Positions 41,125 through 51,083 of a stretch of DNA of 64,000 bases are shown piece after piece (position 1 is the first letter of the stretch; the number at the start of each line of letters is the position of its first letter). The notes below the pieces were generated by a model. That model was not told the DNA's origin. It saw only the letters and a program-made list of their open reading frames with translations, and made no database searches. The stretch comes from Stentor coeruleus (taxonomy: Eukaryota > Ciliophora > Heterotrichea > Heterotrichida > Stentoridae). Position numbers and translations under genes: made by a program. The stretch is taken from positions 1-64,000 of the forward strand of contig MPUH01000303.1 of assembly GCA_001970955.1 (NCBI GenBank), given 5' to 3'.

Positions 41125-41300
41125 AACTTAATTAAAAATCATTCATATCTCCAACCCTACAAATAAAGCTTCTTATCAAAAGCCTATCAAAACCTCAAAA
41201 CCTACTTCTACCCTCAAAATATCAGCCTTCCTTATCTTTATCATTCCCATAAATCCAACTACTTCTAACCTCAAAAAAATCCAACAATTAATATGAAATA

Positions 41301-41987
41301 ATGTCTATGCTACAAGTAATCCCAGAAGAAGACTCTGATCTCATGAAAAAAAACAAGCGTAATTCATATGGCGACATCTTCACATTAAAATCAGACTCAG
41401 TTCAACAAAAATCCGACAGGGAAACCTCTAAAAACTCTACATCAAATTGCCATTCAAGACACTCTCCATTTTCAGAGTCTCATCAAGACATTGAGATTGA
41501 AAAAATCAAAGTTATAACAAATGCTTTATCCTCAAACATAAAAACCGAGTTCAAAAACCATAAACAAATCACTTTAAACTATTTGGAATCCAGTAAATCT
41601 CTTCATAATATCGTAAAATCCTACTCAAATGAAATTGAAGAAGCTAAAACTGCAGCTTATAATGCTTTTATCCAAAGCTCCCAAAACTGTGAGGATATAA
41701 AGAAAATGAGGGAAAGTGTTGTTAGTAGAGAATCTATTAAAACACATGAAGAACAGAGTTATAATCATAATTTCAATGAGATTAACCCTACTGAAGTATT
41801 AGAGTCACTTAGGTCTGAAATAAAGGTAATGCAAAATAGATTATATAAAAATGAGATTGTTATTGAAGAAAAAGAAAAGGAAAATAATGAACTAAAACTT
41901 TATATCAATAAATGCCAAGAGATTAAAGCATCAACTTTAGAAGGGGAGGAAAGGAAGTTTGGCTGTGGAAAATGTATAATCAGTTAA
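41301..41987 (+). CDS. Coiled-coil protein with a C-terminal CaaX prenylation box
   Basis: The 228-residue protein has a polar, Ser-rich N-terminus (1-60), then coiled coil (about 65-220), and ends KFGCGKCIIS. The final CIIS fits the CaaX rule (Cys, two aliphatics, Ser), predicting farnesylation, cleavage and carboxymethylation. The extra Cys four residues earlier is a possible palmitoylation site. This would tether the coil to a membrane by its C-terminus. I recognise no homologous family. Composition and upstream C-rich leader match other genes here. Confidence 0.72.
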   Translation: MSMLQVIPEEDSDLMKKNKRNSYGDIFTLKSDSVQQKSDRETSKNSTSNCHSRHSPFSESHQDIEIEKIKVITNALSSNIKTEFKNHKQITLNYLESSKSLHNIVKSYSNEIEEAKTAAYNAFIQSSQNCEDIKKMRESVVSRESIKTHEEQSYNHNFNEINPTEVLESLRSEIKVMQNRLYKNEIVIEEKEKENNELKLYINKCQEIKASTLEGEERKFGCGKCIIS

Positions 41988-42358
41988 ATAATTTTAGATT
42001 TTTGGATAAAAAAATATTAAAAGATAAAAATCTGATGATATTTTTGACAGGGAGGATGATGATGTTTTAGATGATTTTATTGTAGGATTTCTGGAAATAG
42101 ATTGAATTCTGTATAGTCACTTTTTGTGTTATTTATTGGGTAGTTTAAATTAGTAAGGCAGAAGAATTTAAAGTTTATTATTAGCATTTAAGTTCATTTT
42201 TAAACACAAAATGTTGTATTATAAAAATGGAATTATATGTCGATTTTTTATTTTATATGCTAGGAAATACATTTAAACTTCGACAAATCTTATCCTTATA
42301 GTTTTTATTACTAATATATAATAAATTATATTTATATGAAATAATAAAATTAAAAAAC
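41988..42358. other. Convergent intergenic region, no gene seen
   Basis: G-rich and C-poor on the left (41988 to about 42160), AT-rich on the right. No feature recognised. Confidence 0.6.
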
Positions 42359-42949
42359 TCAGTATTGAAAACACCCACGTTTATAAAGCCAGGATTTTCG
42401 GTCTTCCTTTATTTTTATTCTCATTGCTTCTTTAGGGGAAAAAATAATAGGCTTAAATGGTTTTATTTTCATCGACCCAATATTTTTTGATTTTTGTGAC
42501 AAAGAAGGATTTCTTTCAATATTAAAGAATTCCAACCTCCCTTCAGTTTGTTTTTTTTCTTGACTTCTAAGATTGAATCTCATACTTCTTAATAGAAAAT
42601 GACTTCTATTCAATCTGAATAATCATTACAAAAGTTCTCCTCTTATTTGATCACATAGATAAAGTTTATCAGGACTTGTGCTAACAACTTCTTCAGGCTG
42701 TAGTTTTAAACGTTTTTCAATACGAGTACTTGATTTATAAGATAAGATATTTTTCTTTCTAGATGAGTCTTTAAATTTTCTTGATTTAGTTTGAAAATAA
42801 TTTTTAGTGTTTAAAAATGAAGATCCTTGGGTTTGATTTGCTGGAGATATCTTCCTAAATGGAAATTCAATAAGAAACTCTGGCAAAGAACCTAAATTTG
42901 ATTCCATTATATTCTTATATGATATACTATTTGGTAGAGAATAAAACAT
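42359..42949 (-). CDS. Uncharacterised basic protein with one 15-nt intron and a TGA stop
   Basis: Exons 42949-42630 and 42614-42359 join in frame to 191 residues. The protein is rich in Lys, Arg, Ser and Phe (IPF-like pieces such as LIEFPFRKISP and IIFSPKEAMRIKIKEDR) with no domain I recognise. Without splicing, the frame stops within the intron. It ends CFQY then TGA, the only gene in the window to use TGA; an in-frame TAA follows three codons later. It is divergent from the helical protein at 43017, with only 67 bp between start codons. Confidence 0.7.
42615..42629 (-). other. 15-nt spliceosomal intron (minus strand)
   Basis: Read on the minus strand it is gtaatgattattcag: GT and AG ends, an in-frame TAA stop at its first codon boundary, and A at position 10, as in the intron at 38706. 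Splicing joins CTT-TT with A-TTG and extends the protein by 85 residues. Confidence 0.9.
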
Positions 42950-43016
42950 ATGAAATTATTGTAAATTAAATTTGTATGTTGTTAGAAAATGTTATATTTA
43001 TTGACTGCTCTTTGAT
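42950..43016. promoter_or_regulatory. 67-bp shared divergent promoter region
   Basis: Only 67 bp separate two divergent start codons, so both leaders and any promoter elements must lie here or inside the genes. The sequence is AT-rich; I see no recognisable motif. Confidence 0.5.
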
Positions 43017-43700
43017 ATGCTACAAGAATACAACGACCGGGCTAAACTCGCAGAAGCCAAGCAACTGCGCAAGCGGGCAGACGAAGATTCTCGACTCCTC
43101 GCTAACCGAATCGCTCTTCTCAAACTCGAAGAGCAAAAAGCGCTAAAAAAAATCGAAGAAACTCGGAAAAAAACCCAAGAAATTGTCGAAACCCGTAGTC
43201 GGAATTACAATGTCTGCCAAAAACTTGAAGATACAAAACGTATGAAAGATGAGCAATACTCATTAAAAATCGAGCAAAGTAAACAAGAACGTGAAAGAAT
43301 CAGTCAAATGCGCCAACAACTCAATAAAAACCGTGAAGATCAAATCAACCAAGAAATCCGTTCATTGAAAATCTCCAAACAAAACAACATCAAAACAATC
43401 GAATTCAAAAAATTCGAAGACCTTTCAGAAAAAGTGAATAAAAAAAACAAAGTCAAAGAACAAGAAAAAGAAGCTGAAGAAAAAAGGAAAAAACTTCAAG
43501 AAGAACGAGCTGAAAAAGCAAAAGCTGAGAATATGAAAAAAATGGAAGAGCAAATCCTCATGAGAAAATTGAAAGAACAACAACTTGCAAGGCTGGAACA
43601 AGACGAACTTGAGCTTATTCAGAGACTCCAAAGTACCCAGCTTTTACAAAAAAATGCTTATGAAGACTTAGAAACCGCTTTGTCTGGTAACAATTTATAA
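43017..43700 (+). CDS. Highly charged single-helix / coiled-coil protein
   Basis: All 227 residues form one charged helix rich in Glu, Lys, Arg and Gln (for example EEKRKKLQEERAEKAKAEN), with few breaks. Such sequences are common in ciliate basal-body and striated-fibre proteins, but no specific family can be called. Codon use is GC-richer at the start (cgaccgggctaaactcgcag) than typical for the window. The gene lies 63 nt upstream of the PIWI gene on the same strand, so their control regions must be very compact. Confidence 0.72.
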   Translation: MLQEYNDRAKLAEAKQLRKRADEDSRLLANRIALLKLEEQKALKKIEETRKKTQEIVETRSRNYNVCQKLEDTKRMKDEQYSLKIEQSKQERERISQMRQQLNKNREDQINQEIRSLKISKQNNIKTIEFKKFEDLSEKVNKKNKVKEQEKEAEEKRKKLQEERAEKAKAENMKKMEEQILMRKLKEQQLARLEQDELELIQRLQSTQLLQKNAYEDLETALSGNNL

Positions 43701-43763
43701 GCCTTTTATATAATACATTAAAAGGCCCCTTGGTTAATAACCCCCCACAAAAAGATATAAATT

Positions 43764-46085
43764 ATGGAAAACTTAGTTCAAGTTAAGCGTCCTGGCTATT
43801 GCTCAGCAGGTCAAGCTGTCCAACTTCTAGCCAATTTCTTCTCGTTTACCCCAAAGTATGCTTCATCAACACTTCAACGCTATGCTGTAGCTTTTACCCC
43901 AGACATATCTTTTAGCTTATCAAAACAGAGAGAAAGAATACTTTATAAAGCTAAAAATAAAATTTTAGAACATGTTGGGAAGTTCGTTTTTGCTAATACA
44001 ATTTTGTTCAGTTCGCAAACTTCAGAAGAATTTAAGGTTGATTCGGTATATGATGATGTAGAATATATTATTACTATTACACCTACTGGAGCACTTGTTC
44101 AACCTTTGGAGATTAAACATTTTTATAACAAGTTTTTTAATTGTGTTCAAGGGATGTTGAAACTTGTTATGATTGGGAGAAAGTTTTATAACCCGGATAG
44201 GCCAATTGAGCTTCCACAGCATAAATTAGTTGTCTGGCCGGGATATGCTAATTCTGTAGGGTATTATGAGAATGGGTGTTTACTTAATATTGATATATCT
44301 CATAGATGTCTGAGAACGATAACAGTTTATGATCAAATTGTCGAAATAAGAAAAAGAAACCCTCAAGACTGTCGACAAATGGTCGCTAAACTGCTTATCG
44401 GCTCTTCAGTTCTCACTTTATATAATAAAAAATGTTATAAAGTTGATGATATAGAATGGGATATGTCCCCATCTAGTACTTTTGAAAAACAAGGTACGGC
44501 AACTGATTTTAAAAAATACTACACCACTCGCTGGGGTCGAGAAATAGTACATGATGACCAGCCTTTATTAAAATCTCAAATTAAAACCTTGCAATGCTAC
44601 CTTCTTCCAGAGTTCTGCGTAATGACTGGTCTTACTGATGAAATCCGTAGCGACTTTAATGCAATGAAAGATTTAGCCCAAGCAACTAAAAAAGAACCTA
44701 AAGATCGTCTAAATGAATCAGCAGGATTAATTCGAACCTTACAAAGTTTCCCAAAAACCCGAGATGAAATAAATGACTGGCAATTAGAAATCAAAACTGA
44801 TCCAATATCTTTAACAGGACGAGTTATTTCAGCTGGACAAATAGTCATGGGCGATAATGCAGCTTTTAAAATCAATGACTCAACAGGAAATTTCGACAGA
44901 GACATACAACGAAAAATGTTCACACAGCCCAAACTTGATAAATGGGGTATTTTTCATTGTGAAAACGATAAAAAACTTGTTGAACAAAGTTTGATGACCA
45001 ATTTGATACAAGTTATTAAAACTTTTAATGTATCTTGTGAAAAACCTGCAATTTTTTCAGTGGCAAGCGATAGGTGGAATGATTGGGATAGAGCTTTAAG
45101 ACAGACATTAAACCCAACAGTTAAAATTGTTATATGTGTCCTTCCTGGGAATAAAGGTAAATGCAGGCTTTATGATGATTTAAAAAGATTAACTTTTTCA
45201 TGTTTCCCAGTACCGACCCAAGTGATTTTGAACTCTACATTGAAAAAAGATAAAGGATTAAGGTCAGTTATTAATAAAGTAATCATGCAAATAAACGCAA
45301 AAGTTGGAGGTATTCCTTGGGCTTTAGATTCTTTACCTTTTAGCAATTCTGCAACTATGGTTATTGGTATTGATATTTTTAGTAAAAGAGGTTCATGTGG
45401 TGTTTTAGGATACTGTGCGACTATGGATCAGAATTTTGCTAGATATGGTTCTTTTCCTAAAGTTATAAGCCCAGGTGGTGAAGTGTTTGGAAAAATCAAA
45501 GAATGTACCGAACAAGCGCTACAGCAATTCTCTAACGAAAACAAACAGTTTCCTAAAGTTGTCGTAGTTTTCAGGGATGGTGTATCTGACTCACAACGAG
45601 CATCAGTTCTTAATGATGAAGTTTCAGCAGTAAAACAAGCATTTATTTCTATGAAAAATATGGGACAATTTGATATCCCTTCACTTATTTATGTTATAGT
45701 CAACAAAAGGACTAATGCAAGGTTTTATTGTGAGAATAATGGAAATGCAATAAATCCACCTTTAGGGACTATTGTGGATAGTAAAGTTGTGGAATTAGAT
45801 GGGTATGATTTTTATGTTATGCCAGCTAAAGCTAATCAAGGAAGTATGACTCCAACTCATTTTCATGTTATTTATGATGATAGTGGCTTACCTTGTAATA
45901 ATATTCAAGTACTTGCTTATAAAATGTGCTATTCTTATTACAATTGGAGTGGATCTATACGTGTTCCTGCACCTTGTCAATATGCTCATAAATTAGCTTA
46001 TAATTATGGTGAACGTAGTGATAAAAATGGCCCACCACAACCTCATGCTTATTGGGCCAATTCAAGAGCTTTATATTTCTTATAG
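43764..46085 (+). CDS. PIWI-clade Argonaute
   Basis: The 773-residue protein has the PIWI layout. The N-terminal region is followed by a PAZ domain ending CYKVDDIEWDMSPSSTF and KKYYTTRWGREI (about 225-260), then MID and a PIWI domain (about 455-760). The slicer triad is intact: Asp537 (VIGIDIFSKRG), Asp605 (VVVFRDGVSDSQ) and His699 (TPTHFHVIYDD). The C-terminus (NSRALYFL) is the usual buried end. The VDDIDWD-type PAZ edge and YKMCYSYYNWSGSIRVPAPC segment place it with PIWI rather than AGO proteins. In ciliates such proteins carry scan RNAs or other small RNAs that guide elimination of DNA during macronuclear development. Catalysis looks possible. Confidence 0.96.
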   Translation: MENLVQVKRPGYCSAGQAVQLLANFFSFTPKYASSTLQRYAVAFTPDISFSLSKQRERILYKAKNKILEHVGKFVFANTILFSSQTSEEFKVDSVYDDVEYIITITPTGALVQPLEIKHFYNKFFNCVQGMLKLVMIGRKFYNPDRPIELPQHKLVVWPGYANSVGYYENGCLLNIDISHRCLRTITVYDQIVEIRKRNPQDCRQMVAKLLIGSSVLTLYNKKCYKVDDIEWDMSPSSTFEKQGTATDFKKYYTTRWGREIVHDDQPLLKSQIKTLQCYLLPEFCVMTGLTDEIRSDFNAMKDLAQATKKEPKDRLNESAGLIRTLQSFPKTRDEINDWQLEIKTDPISLTGRVISAGQIVMGDNAAFKINDSTGNFDRDIQRKMFTQPKLDKWGIFHCENDKKLVEQSLMTNLIQVIKTFNVSCEKPAIFSVASDRWNDWDRALRQTLNPTVKIVICVLPGNKGKCRLYDDLKRLTFSCFPVPTQVILNSTLKKDKGLRSVINKVIMQINAKVGGIPWALDSLPFSNSATMVIGIDIFSKRGSCGVLGYCATMDQNFARYGSFPKVISPGGEVFGKIKECTEQALQQFSNENKQFPKVVVVFRDGVSDSQRASVLNDEVSAVKQAFISMKNMGQFDIPSLIYVIVNKRTNARFYCENNGNAINPPLGTIVDSKVVELDGYDFYVMPAKANQGSMTPTHFHVIYDDSGLPCNNIQVLAYKMCYSYYNWSGSIRVPAPCQYAHKLAYNYGERSDKNGPPQPHAYWANSRALYFL

Positions 46086-47075
46086 TTAGATAATATCAAG
46101 ATTTTAAATATGATTTTTAAAGGAGGAGATAAGGATTTAAACTTTTTTATGAAGAGCTTTTTGGAGAATGGAAATTTTATGCTTTTCACCTTTTGCTAAT
46201 TAGAAATAGATGATTTTTTTTTTATTGGTTATGAATGTTTGAAGATATTTTTTATTCTGAAGACATGTAGGTGATAATTTTGTAATGAGAAGTTTATGTA
46301 AAGGAAGGCTAAAAATAAATTCTTTAAGAGTTTTTTTTCTAACTGAAATAGTTTGGTGATAATATTCAGTAATACTAGATTTGTGTGATGAAATTTCACA
46401 ATTTCAGAGCTGGAATTTAAAAGAATACTAATAATTATATAAAAATAATATTGAAAATATAAAGCCTCAGATAAATTAAAAGCAAATTTAAAGTTGGTTA
46501 GCTTAAATTTTGTTATCAAGGCTAAGATCTAGTTAAATTTTATTTTGAACTTTAAAAGATAAAAAAAATATGATTATTACCCCTGATGCGCTTTATTTTA
46601 TCCCACTACCACTTATTTTCTGGATAAGCTGAATTAAAACCTTCTCTTAAAAAAAAAAATTGTTAGTTTCATCTCTAATTAAAATTTTATCAGTTTTTAA
46701 ATAAATAAGATGAATCAGTGTTTTCAATAATCATGGTTATTGATTGATTATTTTTTATTGCCGTTATGAATAAGTCTCATTCTTCAATTTTCCCATAAAC
46801 TCTCAATCATCCAACCAACTGACCAACAATTTTTCAAACCCCAAATGGCTAATCTTCATCAAAACCTACACACCCACCTAACTCTTACACGCCAACTCCA
46901 AATTCCCTTTCCAGCCCATTTTCCTCTTTAAAACCCAAAAATTCCTATCACATCCAATTCACAAAACCAAAAAATCATAAAAACTACAAACCCAACCTCA
47001 ATTTGCGACAATTTCCCAACATCATCCTCCTCTCCACCTTCCAGCTTTCGAAAAAGCCTGTCAAATAATTTTAAA
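46086..47075. other. About 1-kb gap, no gene seen
   Basis: 46086 to about 46330 is strongly G-rich and C-poor; 46750-47075 is strongly C-rich and G-poor. A weak hairpin (ttatcc...ggataa at about 46595-46626) is the only structure noticed. Confidence 0.6.
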
Positions 47076-48716
47076 ATGGTTGAAAAAGATCAAAAAATAC
47101 AAGTCATCGTCCGCAAGCGTCCTTTAAATTCTAAAGAAATCAGTAAAGGTGATCAAGACATTCTCCACAATACTTCATCAAATACTTTAATAGTCCGAGA
47201 GCAAAAGCTTAAAGTAGACCTAACCAAATTTATCGAAGAGCATCATTTTACCTTCGACGGTGTCTACAGTGAAGAAATAACAAATCAAGAACTTTATAAC
47301 TCAGCAATACAACCTATAGTCCAAGCATCATTCCAAGGAGCTAAAGTTACCTGTTTCGCTTATGGGCAAACCGGTAGCGGGAAAACATTTACAATGATGG
47401 GTGAAGAATCAATACCAGGTCTTTATCTTTTAGCCGCAAATGACTTATTTTATTATCGTGATCAATACTTTCGTAGTATAAAATTCACAGTATCTTTCTA
47501 TGAAATCTATTGTGGAAAACTTCATGATTTACTCAATGATCGAAATCAACTTTTTGCCCGTGAAGATGCTAAACAAAATGTGAATATTGTTGGATTACAA
47601 AACAAAAGCGCAGATACTGTTGAGGCACTTATGAAAATTATCAGTACTGGTATGGAATTTAGAACTACAGGGCAGACTGGGGCAAATGATGATTCTTCAA
47701 GATCTCATGCAATACTTGAAATCAATTTGAAACAAGGGAAAAAAGTTGTAGGGAAAATGTCTTTTATTGATCTTGCTGGTTCAGAAAGAGGTGCTGATGT
47801 TAGTGGAGCTGATTTTAAAACCAGAATGGATGGTGCAGAGATTAATAAGTCATTATTAGCATTGAAAGAATGTATTAGAGCTTTAGATCAAGAAAAAAGA
47901 CATACACCATTTAGAGGAAGTAAGCTAACACAAGTATTAAAAGATTCATTTCTTGGTAATTGTAGAACGGTTATGATAGCAAATGTTTCTCCTGGATTAC
48001 TTAGTTGTGAACATACACTTAATACATTAAGATATGCAGATAGGGTCAAAGAATTAAAAAAAGGAGAAAAAGGTATTAAAGTTGATAAACTTGTTAATGC
48101 TTTAATGCTTCCAAGACAAAATGCTAATGTTGTTCGTTATAATGTTGAAGACCCTGAAGAAATTGTTCCTCCACCAAAACCTATGAAAAGTGAAGAAGAC
48201 TCTTCAAGGCTTTTATTCAAAAAGCCTAATAAAGATGACAATAAATTCAAAAGCAAAATCGGTTTGACTATTTCTGGTAATAAAACAACACCACAAAATC
48301 CGTATATCGCCCCTCAGAAAGTTGTAGAAAAAAAAGTTCCTCAACCAAATCTTGAAGAATTAAGTGAAAAACATGAACAGTTAATTGGGATGATATTAGC
48401 TGAAGAAGAAGATTTGATAAATTCTCATAGAAAAATGATTGATGAAATGGTTGATATGATAAAACATCAAATGGGATTGTTAGGAGAAGTTGATAAACCT
48501 GGAAGTGATGTTGATAATTATGTTAGAGAACTTGATACGGTACTTAGTATTAAAGAAGATATGATTAGAGGAATAAGGGATAAACTTAAGGTGTTTAATG
48601 ATCATTTAAGACAAGAGGAAGAGCTGACTTTGATATTTGAGAAAAATAAAACTGTGATGGATGTTTTTAACCTTGATAACCATGATGATGATCTTTTGCA
48701 GGATATGGATGATTAA
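47076..48716 (+). CDS. Kinesin-13-like microtubule depolymerase with an N-terminal motor
   Basis: The motor domain fills residues about 7-330: VRKRPLNSKE, the kinesin-13 signature KVDLTKFIEEHHFTFDGVY (the KVD loop 2), P-loop GQTGSGKT (97-104), SSRSH, DLAGSERGAD and ANVSPGLLSCEHTLNTLRYA. Kinesin-13 motors remove tubulin from microtubule ends in spindles and cilia. The usual ~200-residue N-terminal domain and positively charged neck are absent, because the motor begins near the first Met. The tail (330-546) is Pro and Lys-rich, then coiled coil. The short front suggests a reduced kinesin-13. Upstream is an unusually C-rich leader. Confidence 0.92.
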   Translation: MVEKDQKIQVIVRKRPLNSKEISKGDQDILHNTSSNTLIVREQKLKVDLTKFIEEHHFTFDGVYSEEITNQELYNSAIQPIVQASFQGAKVTCFAYGQTGSGKTFTMMGEESIPGLYLLAANDLFYYRDQYFRSIKFTVSFYEIYCGKLHDLLNDRNQLFAREDAKQNVNIVGLQNKSADTVEALMKIISTGMEFRTTGQTGANDDSSRSHAILEINLKQGKKVVGKMSFIDLAGSERGADVSGADFKTRMDGAEINKSLLALKECIRALDQEKRHTPFRGSKLTQVLKDSFLGNCRTVMIANVSPGLLSCEHTLNTLRYADRVKELKKGEKGIKVDKLVNALMLPRQNANVVRYNVEDPEEIVPPPKPMKSEEDSSRLLFKKPNKDDNKFKSKIGLTISGNKTTPQNPYIAPQKVVEKKVPQPNLEELSEKHEQLIGMILAEEEDLINSHRKMIDEMVDMIKHQMGLLGEVDKPGSDVDNYVRELDTVLSIKEDMIRGIRDKLKVFNDHLRQEEELTLIFEKNKTVMDVFNLDNHDDDLLQDMDD

Positions 48717-49221
48717 GGAAATTTGACACAGACAATTAATAATTAGATTGTTTGGTATAGGTAATTTTTATGTTGTTTAGGGGTTTTTGATGGGAATTGA
48801 CTAGGATTTGTATAGCAAACAAATAATATACTCACCCACAGCTCTGCAACACAGTAAACTCTATAAATATTAATGGCAATTTTCTTGACTTTTACTTCAC
48901 ATATCTAAATCTTAAAACTTTTATCACCAAAAATCCTTACCACCATCATCCCCCTTAATCATTTTCCTATCCTAACCCATCTTCACATTTCTATCAAAAA
49001 TCCCCAACCAAACCCACTCTAAATTAAAAGTCATAACAACCAACACAAAAGCTTTCCTTTACACCCTATTCTAACAAACTTTCAAAATTCTAACAGAATC
49101 TCCATATCAATTTAAAATCCAAATCATCTTCCCAACATAAAAATTACTATGTAAATTCCAAAACTTTTCTATACCAAATGTCAAATTATTGATAGCCACA
49201 AACATAATTTGTGTATATAAA
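48717..49221. other. Intergenic, no gene seen
   Basis: Short G-rich part, then C-rich and G-poor from about 48810 to the next ATG. In-frame codons before 49222 start only with a TTG and are not counted as coding. Confidence 0.6.
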
Positions 49222-49878
49222 ATGTGTTTATTTGATAAAACTTCAAAACCATGCAACCACCCCGACTGCCTCAACTTTTATTCTAAAGCCCCACCCCAAG
49301 TATTCCCATCAATCCACACAATCATCGAGTCTTTAATCTCAACCATACTTCTTCGTCAACCTTTACTAAATACCATATGTCATACAACTCAAGCTTTAAT
49401 ATCTAAAGCTGAAGACATTCAAAGTTCTTTATCGACTAATTCAACAACATCAGTAAACCCACATCCTTTTTATACCCAAAACTCTTACAAAAACCGAATA
49501 GTCTTAGCTTCCTCAGAACTAATTCAAATCTATAAAGAGAAAGGGTTTTCACTTACTATGCAAGTTGTTGATGATGAAAATAATAAAGTTATTATTCAAG
49601 ATATGTTTAAAATCAAACTTTATACTAATGATAACCCACCAAAACTTCTTAAGTTAAATATAGCATCTAAGAAAATACTTAGAGGGACATTAGAAGCTAT
49701 GATGGATAACAATGGTATTGTTGTATTTCAGAATATTGTTATAAATGAAGTTAGTTCACATTATGTTAAAGAAAGTTTTGTTTTGGTTATAACGAGTGAG
49801 TCTTGTGATGTTAAACCTTTGATTGTTGAGAATTTGTATGTTAGGGCGAGGAATTCGAAGAAAAATAAGAATGAGTAG
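49222..49878 (+). CDS. Member B of an uncharacterised CCHC-headed family
   Basis: The 218-residue protein begins MCLF and has Cys2-x8-Cys11-x-His13-x2-Cys16, exactly the spacing of member A at 25649-26332. I set the start at this ATG because it aligns with member A; the frame is open a further 33 nt upstream but only from a TTG. The linker (about 20-100) is unrelated in detail to member A. The C-terminal domain again has IYKEKGF, NDNPPKLLKLNI, KKILRGT-EA, NGI--FQNIVINEVSSHY, SF-LVI, KPL and VRAR. The conservation pattern (zinc-like head plus beta-rich tail, variable linker) suggests a two-part functional protein. Function unknown. Confidence 0.75.
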   Translation: MCLFDKTSKPCNHPDCLNFYSKAPPQVFPSIHTIIESLISTILLRQPLLNTICHTTQALISKAEDIQSSLSTNSTTSVNPHPFYTQNSYKNRIVLASSELIQIYKEKGFSLTMQVVDDENNKVIIQDMFKIKLYTNDNPPKLLKLNIASKKILRGTLEAMMDNNGIVVFQNIVINEVSSHYVKESFVLVITSESCDVKPLIVENLYVRARNSKKNKNE

Positions 49879-51083
49879 GGTATTTAAGCTTTAAGTTGTA
49901 GATAGATAAAGAGATGAGGGTTTTTTTTTTGGTGAAGGGAATTCAAGTTGATGAGGTTTATTGGAGGGTAGCAATGGTATAATAATTTGGGAATTTTGGA
50001 GTTTTGGATTGGAATTAGGATTATATTTAGGATTAGGAATTAAAAAAAAATAGTTGGGAATGAGAGTTGGATGATGTTTAGAGATAATGACTTGAAAAAA
50101 ATCATGATGGAATAGGATTAGGAAATAATAGGATTGATTTAGATGGTTTTTTATTTAAAATTAGTAGTTTTAAATTGAATAAGCCTAGCTTGGATTAAGA
50201 TTTGCTGAATGAAAGGATGGTTTTAGATGATATAAAATTTTAAAGTGTATTTTATTATTTTGTAGTATAAATATGAGAACTTAATAGGAATAGTTTCAAA
50301 TAACTTAGAAATTGTTCAAATATATTGATTGGTTTATAAAAAATTTATACTAGCTAACGCTAACTTGAATCTATAATAAAACCCAAAAAATATAACCTAA
50401 TTAAATTTAATATATCATATGCAACATCATATAATTAAAATAATATAAGACATTTTAATTACTATTATCTTTACTATCTATAAACAAGCACATCAAACTT
50501 AGGTTAATATTATCCAAATCAACACCAAAAATACTTTTTTTTTCATCAAATCATTTAGAATAAAAATCATATTCTTCCTATCTTACCTAGAATGCTATTT
50601 TTTATACTATAATTCTAAATATTTCCCAGTTTTAGTCCATTCCAGAGCTCATTTAATATCTAAATCTCTTATATACATCGATTTTAATCATAAAAAATCT
50701 TCAAGCCTTTTATATTTATCCATAAATTTACACTAGTATACAAAATGAACTTTATTATATACAACCAAATAATTTCCAACACACTTTTGCATATAAAATT
50801 TTATTATTCATTATTAAAATCGATACTCTGTTTTTATTTCAAACTATAATGTTATTAAACTAATAATTTTATTTGTAATTTATAAAACTAGCTTATCATA
50901 TAATGAGTTGATTTTCGGAATTATATTGATTAGTTAGTCAGTATCAAGAGAATATATTATATACAATAAAAATCTAATAAAAGGTTTTCTGTAAGTGAAT
51001 TCCTGGAAAAACCTGAAAAATTCATATAAAAAGTATAATAATTATTTAAAAAAAGCTTGTGATGGGGATTATTCTTGTATTAT
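49879..51083. other. 1.2-kb gap, no gene seen
   Basis: 49879 to about 50240 is G-rich and C-poor; from about 50350 the strand is AT-rich with C exceeding G. I found no open frame with credible composition and no RNA features. It is the longest gap without any candidate feature. Confidence 0.6.

Larger units (their letters stand above)
40152..41300. other. 1.15-kb gap with two successive N joins
   Basis: 40152-40580 is G-rich and C-poor. From about 40740 the + strand is C-rich and contains two N joins (40807, 40993) with their duplicated flanks. No gene is supported; the short frame at 40757-40984 crosses a join. Confidence 0.65.

Noticed and set aside
46565-46650. Possible box C/D snoRNA (TGATG and CTGA boxes 47 nt apart)
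   Set aside because: Box C is imperfect (TGATGC), there is no terminal stem, and the enclosed hairpin is short; boxes this degenerate occur by chance in AT-rich DNA.
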